Position numbers and translations under genes: made by a program
Shown: positions 63,612-64,000 of the stretch, in pieces
Numbering within the stretch: the stretch's first letter is position 1
How the letters are laid out: each line of letters opens with the position of its first letter
Assembly: GCF_011305995.1 (NCBI RefSeq)
Contig: NZ_CP049910.1
Location: 4,092,001-4,156,000 of the forward strand
Direction: 5' to 3'
DNA length: 64,000 nucleotides
From: Diaphorobacter sp. HDW4A
GTDB taxonomy: Bacteria; Pseudomonadota; Gammaproteobacteria; Burkholderiales; Burkholderiaceae_C
Notes under the pieces: generated by a model
Told to the model about the DNA's origin: nothing
Database searches by the model: none
Seen by the model: the letters and a program-made list of their open reading frames with translations, nothing else

Positions 63612-64000
63612 ATGGCTACGACAAACCACATTGCCGCCATCCACACTCTGAAGTCCCAGCTGCAGCTGTCCGATGGCGACTATCGTGCATTGCTGCTCAA
63701 CCTCACCGGCAAGAGCAGCTCGACCGACATGAACCAAGCGGAGCGCACCAAAGTCCGTGACCACATGCAGTCACTGGCCGAACGCATGGGCGTGGCTCGT
63801 CCTGGTCGTCGGGGATCTTGGAACGGTCAGCAGTTCGCAAGGTCCAAGGCGATTGCATCCCCGCGCGAGCGCAAGGTGTGGGCACTGTGGCTCCAGCTGC
63901 ACCGTGATGGCATGGTCGACAATACAAGCCGTGCCGCTCTTGATGCGTGGGTTACACGCACAGTGCATGTTTCGTCTTTGCGCTTCTGCACTCCTGCTCA
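63612..64000 (+). CDS. GemA/Gp16-like phage regulator (partial, cut by window end)
   Basis: 129 residues are visible. IHTLKSQLQLSDGDYRALLLNLTGKSSSTDMN is the family's N-terminal signature, and the C-terminal part (SPRERKVWALWLQLHRDG) matches DUF1018. In Mu, GemA (gp16) affects host gene expression and DNA topology. A transcriptional activator (Mor/C-like) usually follows in this class and would lie beyond the window. Confidence 0.88.
   Translation, partial: MATTNHIAAIHTLKSQLQLSDGDYRALLLNLTGKSSSTDMNQAERTKVRDHMQSLAERMGVARPGRRGSWNGQQFARSKAIASPRERKVWALWLQLHRDGMVDNTSRAALDAWVTRTVHVSSLRFCTPA

Larger units (their letters stand above)
45111..64000. mobile_element. Mu-like (BcepMu-type) transposable prophage, internally deleted, right end outside the window
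   Basis: The element starts where the E1 beta homology ends. It holds a repressor in the middle, a rightward early operon with DDE transposase and AAA+ partner, and a leftward lysis-packaging-head operon. This bidirectional layout, with lysis genes next to the repressor, resembles Burkholderia phage BcepMu rather than Mu itself. Terminase, portal, MuF and gpG are present, but no protease, capsid, tail or tail-fibre gene lies between gpG and host DNA. At 18.9 kb in the window it is well short of the roughly 37 kb of such phages. The distal end is not visible. Confidence 0.88.

Overview
The window is high-GC DNA from a beta-proteobacterium, most likely a member of the Comamonadaceae (Burkholderiales). 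The evidence is the character of the housekeeping proteins (TyrS, RplM/RpsI, ErpA, AhcY, MetF, PrfC), an SAH riboswitch in front of ahcY, and a BcepMu-type transposable prophage. No tRNA, rRNA or CRISPR array was seen.

Layout, left to right. (1) 1-9.4 kb, housekeeping: the 5' part of tyrS, an M23 peptidase with anmK (cell-wall turnover and recycling), erpA, rpsI-rplM, a transmembrane Ser/Thr kinase, rlmJ and an RlpA lipoprotein. (2) 9.9-13.4 kb, methyl cycle: an ahcY-tlyA-metF operon behind an S-adenosylhomocysteine riboswitch; TlyA carries an unusual charged insertion. (3) 13.4-21.7 kb, potassium: a complete high-affinity Kdp system in the unusual order kdpF-orf-A-C-B-D-E. (4) 21.8-34.7 kb: an MFS transporter, then prfC embedded in a cell-surface glycoconjugate region. 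That region has a GT-C-like membrane protein, a rare acyltransferase/GT-C-like fusion, a second acyltransferase, a small SMR-like flippase candidate, a GtrB-like GT2 and a secreted glycoside-hydrolase-like protein. A 161-bp MITE with a CTAA target duplication sits at the stop codon of the flippase gene. The 26.5-30.3 kb part is visibly AT-richer than its surroundings. (5) 34.7-39.1 kb: a gltIJKL glutamate/aspartate ABC importer and an orphan paralogous binding protein. (6) 39.3-45.1 kb: a LysR regulator divergent from a TRAP transporter (dctQMP) and a thiamine-diphosphate 2-oxoacid/acetoin-type dehydrogenase E1 alpha/beta pair. The beta gene is cut after about 177 codons.

(7) From about 45.11 kb to the window end: a Mu-like prophage with BcepMu-style architecture, inserted in the E1 beta gene. 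The repressor sits in the middle (54.3-54.7 kb). To its right an early rightward operon encodes a Ner-like protein, a winged-helix protein, the DDE transposase TnpA, the AAA+ protein TnpB, many small accessory proteins, RdgC and GemA (cut by the window end). To its left a late leftward operon encodes holin, SAR-type lytic transglycosylase, Rz/Rz1, a TraR zinc finger, small and large terminase, portal, MuF and gpG. After gpG only one small gene remains before host DNA. The protease/scaffold, major capsid and tail genes expected next are absent, so this copy looks like an internally deleted, probably defective or satellite-like element.

The items most worth following up are the truncated prophage with its end repeats, the acyltransferase/GT-C fusion within a possible Gtr-like surface-modification locus, the MITE, the kdp gene order with its two micro-ORFs, and the Gly-rich QIG-type motif shared by the phage repressor tail and the small protein encoded next to it.
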